From Onchocerca volvulus (Eukaryota > Nematoda > Chromadorea > Rhabditida > Onchocercidae), in NCBI GenBank assembly GCA_000499405.2, contig HG738138.1:248001-312000 (forward strand): a DNA stretch of 64,000 nucleotides, given 5' to 3'. A model generated the notes under the pieces. It was not told the DNA's origin. It ran no database searches and saw only the letters and a program-made list of their open reading frames with translations. Made by a program: the position numbers and the translations under genes. Of this stretch, positions 62,244 to 64,000 are shown piece by piece; position 1 is the stretch's first letter, and the number at the start of each line of letters is the position of its first letter.

Positions 62244-62279
62244 CTCTATTTCGATGATAAATGCTTCATCGAAATAGAG
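62244..62279. repeat. Inverted repeat upstream of cytochrome c
   Basis: The arms CTCTATTTCGATGA (62244-62257) and TCATCGAAATAGAG (62266-62279) are perfect 14-bp reverse complements around an 8-base loop. They lie 102-137 bp upstream of the cytochrome c ATG. Confidence 0.8.
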
Positions 62280-62420
62280 CACAGTTTCATGTCGGAACAT
62301 AATTCAATGTAGGAACTGACAAATTATACAGAACAGATATATGTTTATCATCGAAACAGCATGATTTCATGTCGAAAACATAATTTCAGGAAAAGTTAAC
62401 AAATCACACGGAATAGATTT
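62267..62420. repeat. Diverged direct repeat, about 73 bp, two copies
   Basis: Copies at about 62267-62340 and 62349-62420 share CATCGAAA, TTTCATGTCG, ACATAATT and a closing GAA-AGAT block in the same order. ATGTTTATC precedes the second copy and also occurs just before the inverted repeat at 62244. Confidence 0.6.
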
Positions 62421-62915
62421 CAGACCTCCCTCTCCTCCTCCCCCAGCAAATAATCTAGTAGTCCCAAACAAACAATAAAAACATACCAAACTGGTTGCTA
62501 AAACCTGTCAAACTAAACGCTAACACAACCGACGAGATGCAAGCCAACCATTAATAGCCCACTAATCAATGCACTAAATCTGTTTCAGTATTTAATGCGG
62601 TTCATCAAATGAAGATGATATCGTTTCACGGTAAAATTCTCTTTATCGCAAATGCAATTTGTGTTTGCTGAACCTTGTACTCAAAGTGGTAATTTATCCA
62701 TTAGTCAGGAAGAGTCGGATCCTGATATGGTCGAAGTCGTTACAACATATCAAACATTTCAATATTGAAATTTCGGTAAGGATTAGATGAAGAAATTTAG
62801 CTGTTTCAGTATGAAGAAAAATAATTTTATTCTCATTTATGATAAATGATAAAATAGCTGAGTGAAATAGGAATCAAGGATCAGAAATAATCAGACAAAA
62901 TGAAAAGCATTATAT

Positions 62916-63504
62916 TTATCGCGGTGATATTCTTTTTCGTGGTTCCGAACAATGTTTGGTTCGATGATTAATGCGCATATGTTGCACCAAATCGGCTGTT
63001 AATCGAAACATGCTACCGCATACAGCGCAACAATTTTGATTTGGCACATTAAATGGTGTAAAATTCGGATTCAACATTGTATTCGTCAAATAATCTAAAA
63101 TAGCTCAGGGATTATTATGGTTAAACTAGTGGATTATCTCCTAGTCTGTTGATTGATTTAAGTTAGATTTAACATTTGATAGTTCAATTAATCGGATTTT
63201 TGAGAGAACTTTCGAATTTATAACACTCATTTTTTTTCTTTTCTTTTTTTTTTTTTTTTTAAGAATAATTGGCCCTCTATAAAATTAATTTTTTCTTAAT
63301 GTGAAAAAATAAATAAAAATTTTTTTAAGGTAATTTAATCTATAAATGATTGGAATAAATAGAGAAGGAAGATATGCACAATTTACTGGGTAATAGCATA
63401 ATATTCAACCGAAAACTCATTTCCGTATTATGATGTTGTATTCCTTTTGAATAATCAGACTGCATAATAGTAGAATTATATGGTTGCATCAAGTCTGGGT
63501 AATT
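62916..63504 (-). CDS. C2H2 zinc-finger protein, 3' end only
   Basis: Two 3'-terminal exons, 63504-63387 and 63094-62916, join in phase (A/AT) and end at TAA. Together they encode 98 residues. The first exon is polar and Asn/Gln/Tyr-rich. The second carries one finger beginning CAVCGSMF with spacing C-x2-C-x12-H-x4-H (ligands C-V-C, then QHMRINH), followed by a short basic tail. The exon at 63504 begins at a good TTGCAG acceptor in phase 0, so more exons lie upstream, in the last 500 bp or outside the window. The protein is probably a nuclear DNA-binding factor. I cannot assign a subfamily from a single finger. Confidence 0.8.
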
Positions 63505-64000
63505 CTGCAACCGTATATAATTATTATTTATGATAATAATTGTAATAATCATCGCTTTTATTTACTTTGCTAGCTTTACAAATAAGAACTTAGCATTTAT
63601 TCAGGTATTATTTGGTTTCAAATTTCAGTTTCAAATATAGTTTCCAATGGATTTAAACTTCATTGCAGAAGATTGGAAACATGTATATTGTTAATGTTAG
63701 CATTCACTCCCTAATTATGTTCATGGATTTATTTTCTATTATCAATTCATTAAATAAATATTAAGATTTATAACAAATTCAGGATACTTGCATGAAAGTG
63801 GTGATAAATTTTAAAATTAATGAAATTCTATAAAGCTCAAATAATTGGACTCAAAATAAAAATCTGACATTGTACAAAAAGAAAAACGTAAATTTATTTC
63901 TTCTTTTTAAAGCTTTTTCCTGATTTACACATAAATCATCATAAAACTTGAAATTGAATTTTTATTTAAAAAGATAAGTGATAAAGGGATATTTTTTTCG
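63505..64000. other. Right edge, probably intron of the zinc-finger gene
   Basis: AT-rich sequence with no supported exon. Since the exon at 63504 needs a 5' partner, most or all of this stretch should be intron. Confidence 0.45.

Larger units (their letters stand above)
62143..62915. other. Upstream region of cytochrome c
   Basis: This 773-bp stretch between the zinc-finger stop and the cytochrome c start probably contains the cytochrome c promoter or, if the two are co-transcribed, an intercistronic spacer. It holds an inverted repeat and a diverged direct repeat. No coding exon seen. Confidence 0.55.

Overview
The window is eukaryotic and almost certainly nematode. It is strongly AT-rich, genes are split into many small exons, introns mostly end in TTTTCAG-like acceptors and start with GTAAGT/GTGAGT-like donors, and every recognisable protein is of animal type. 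The low GC, the long gene-poor stretches and many homopolymer and dinucleotide runs fit a filarial (Onchocercidae-like) genome, but no sequence here fixes the genus. All multi-exon models below were built by eye from frame, splice sites and intron phase; each model keeps phase throughout.

Layout. 1-6.2 kb: no convincing gene. 6.2-14.7 kb (minus): a conventional protein kinase C (pkc-2 type), 17 exons, with a possible alternative first exon at 12.8-13.3 kb. 14.7-35.4 kb: about 20 kb with no supported gene, holding microsatellites, a diverged tandem repeat and a striking 34-bp RNA-type hairpin near 20.7 kb. 35.4-38.1 kb (minus): a seven-exon gene for a probable secreted precursor whose C-terminal cystine-knot-like domain resembles the insect PTTH/Trunk family; this is the most interesting gene in the window. 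38.1-48.6 kb: no supported gene, with a GC-richer island just upstream of the hormone gene. 48.6-52.8 kb (plus): an 11-exon F-box/leucine-rich-repeat protein. 55.0-56.8 kb (minus, 5' end unresolved): a two-RRM hnRNP/Musashi/DAZAP1-type RNA-binding protein. 61.2-62.1 kb (minus): cytochrome c. 62.9-63.5 kb (minus, continues upstream): the 3' end of a C2H2 zinc-finger gene.

The genes do not form an obvious pathway. PKC and the putative PTTH/Trunk-like ligand are both signalling proteins but are 21 kb apart, and nothing in the sequence links them. The F-box gene and the RRM gene converge; the RRM, cytochrome c and zinc-finger genes share the minus strand but lie hundreds to thousands of bases apart.
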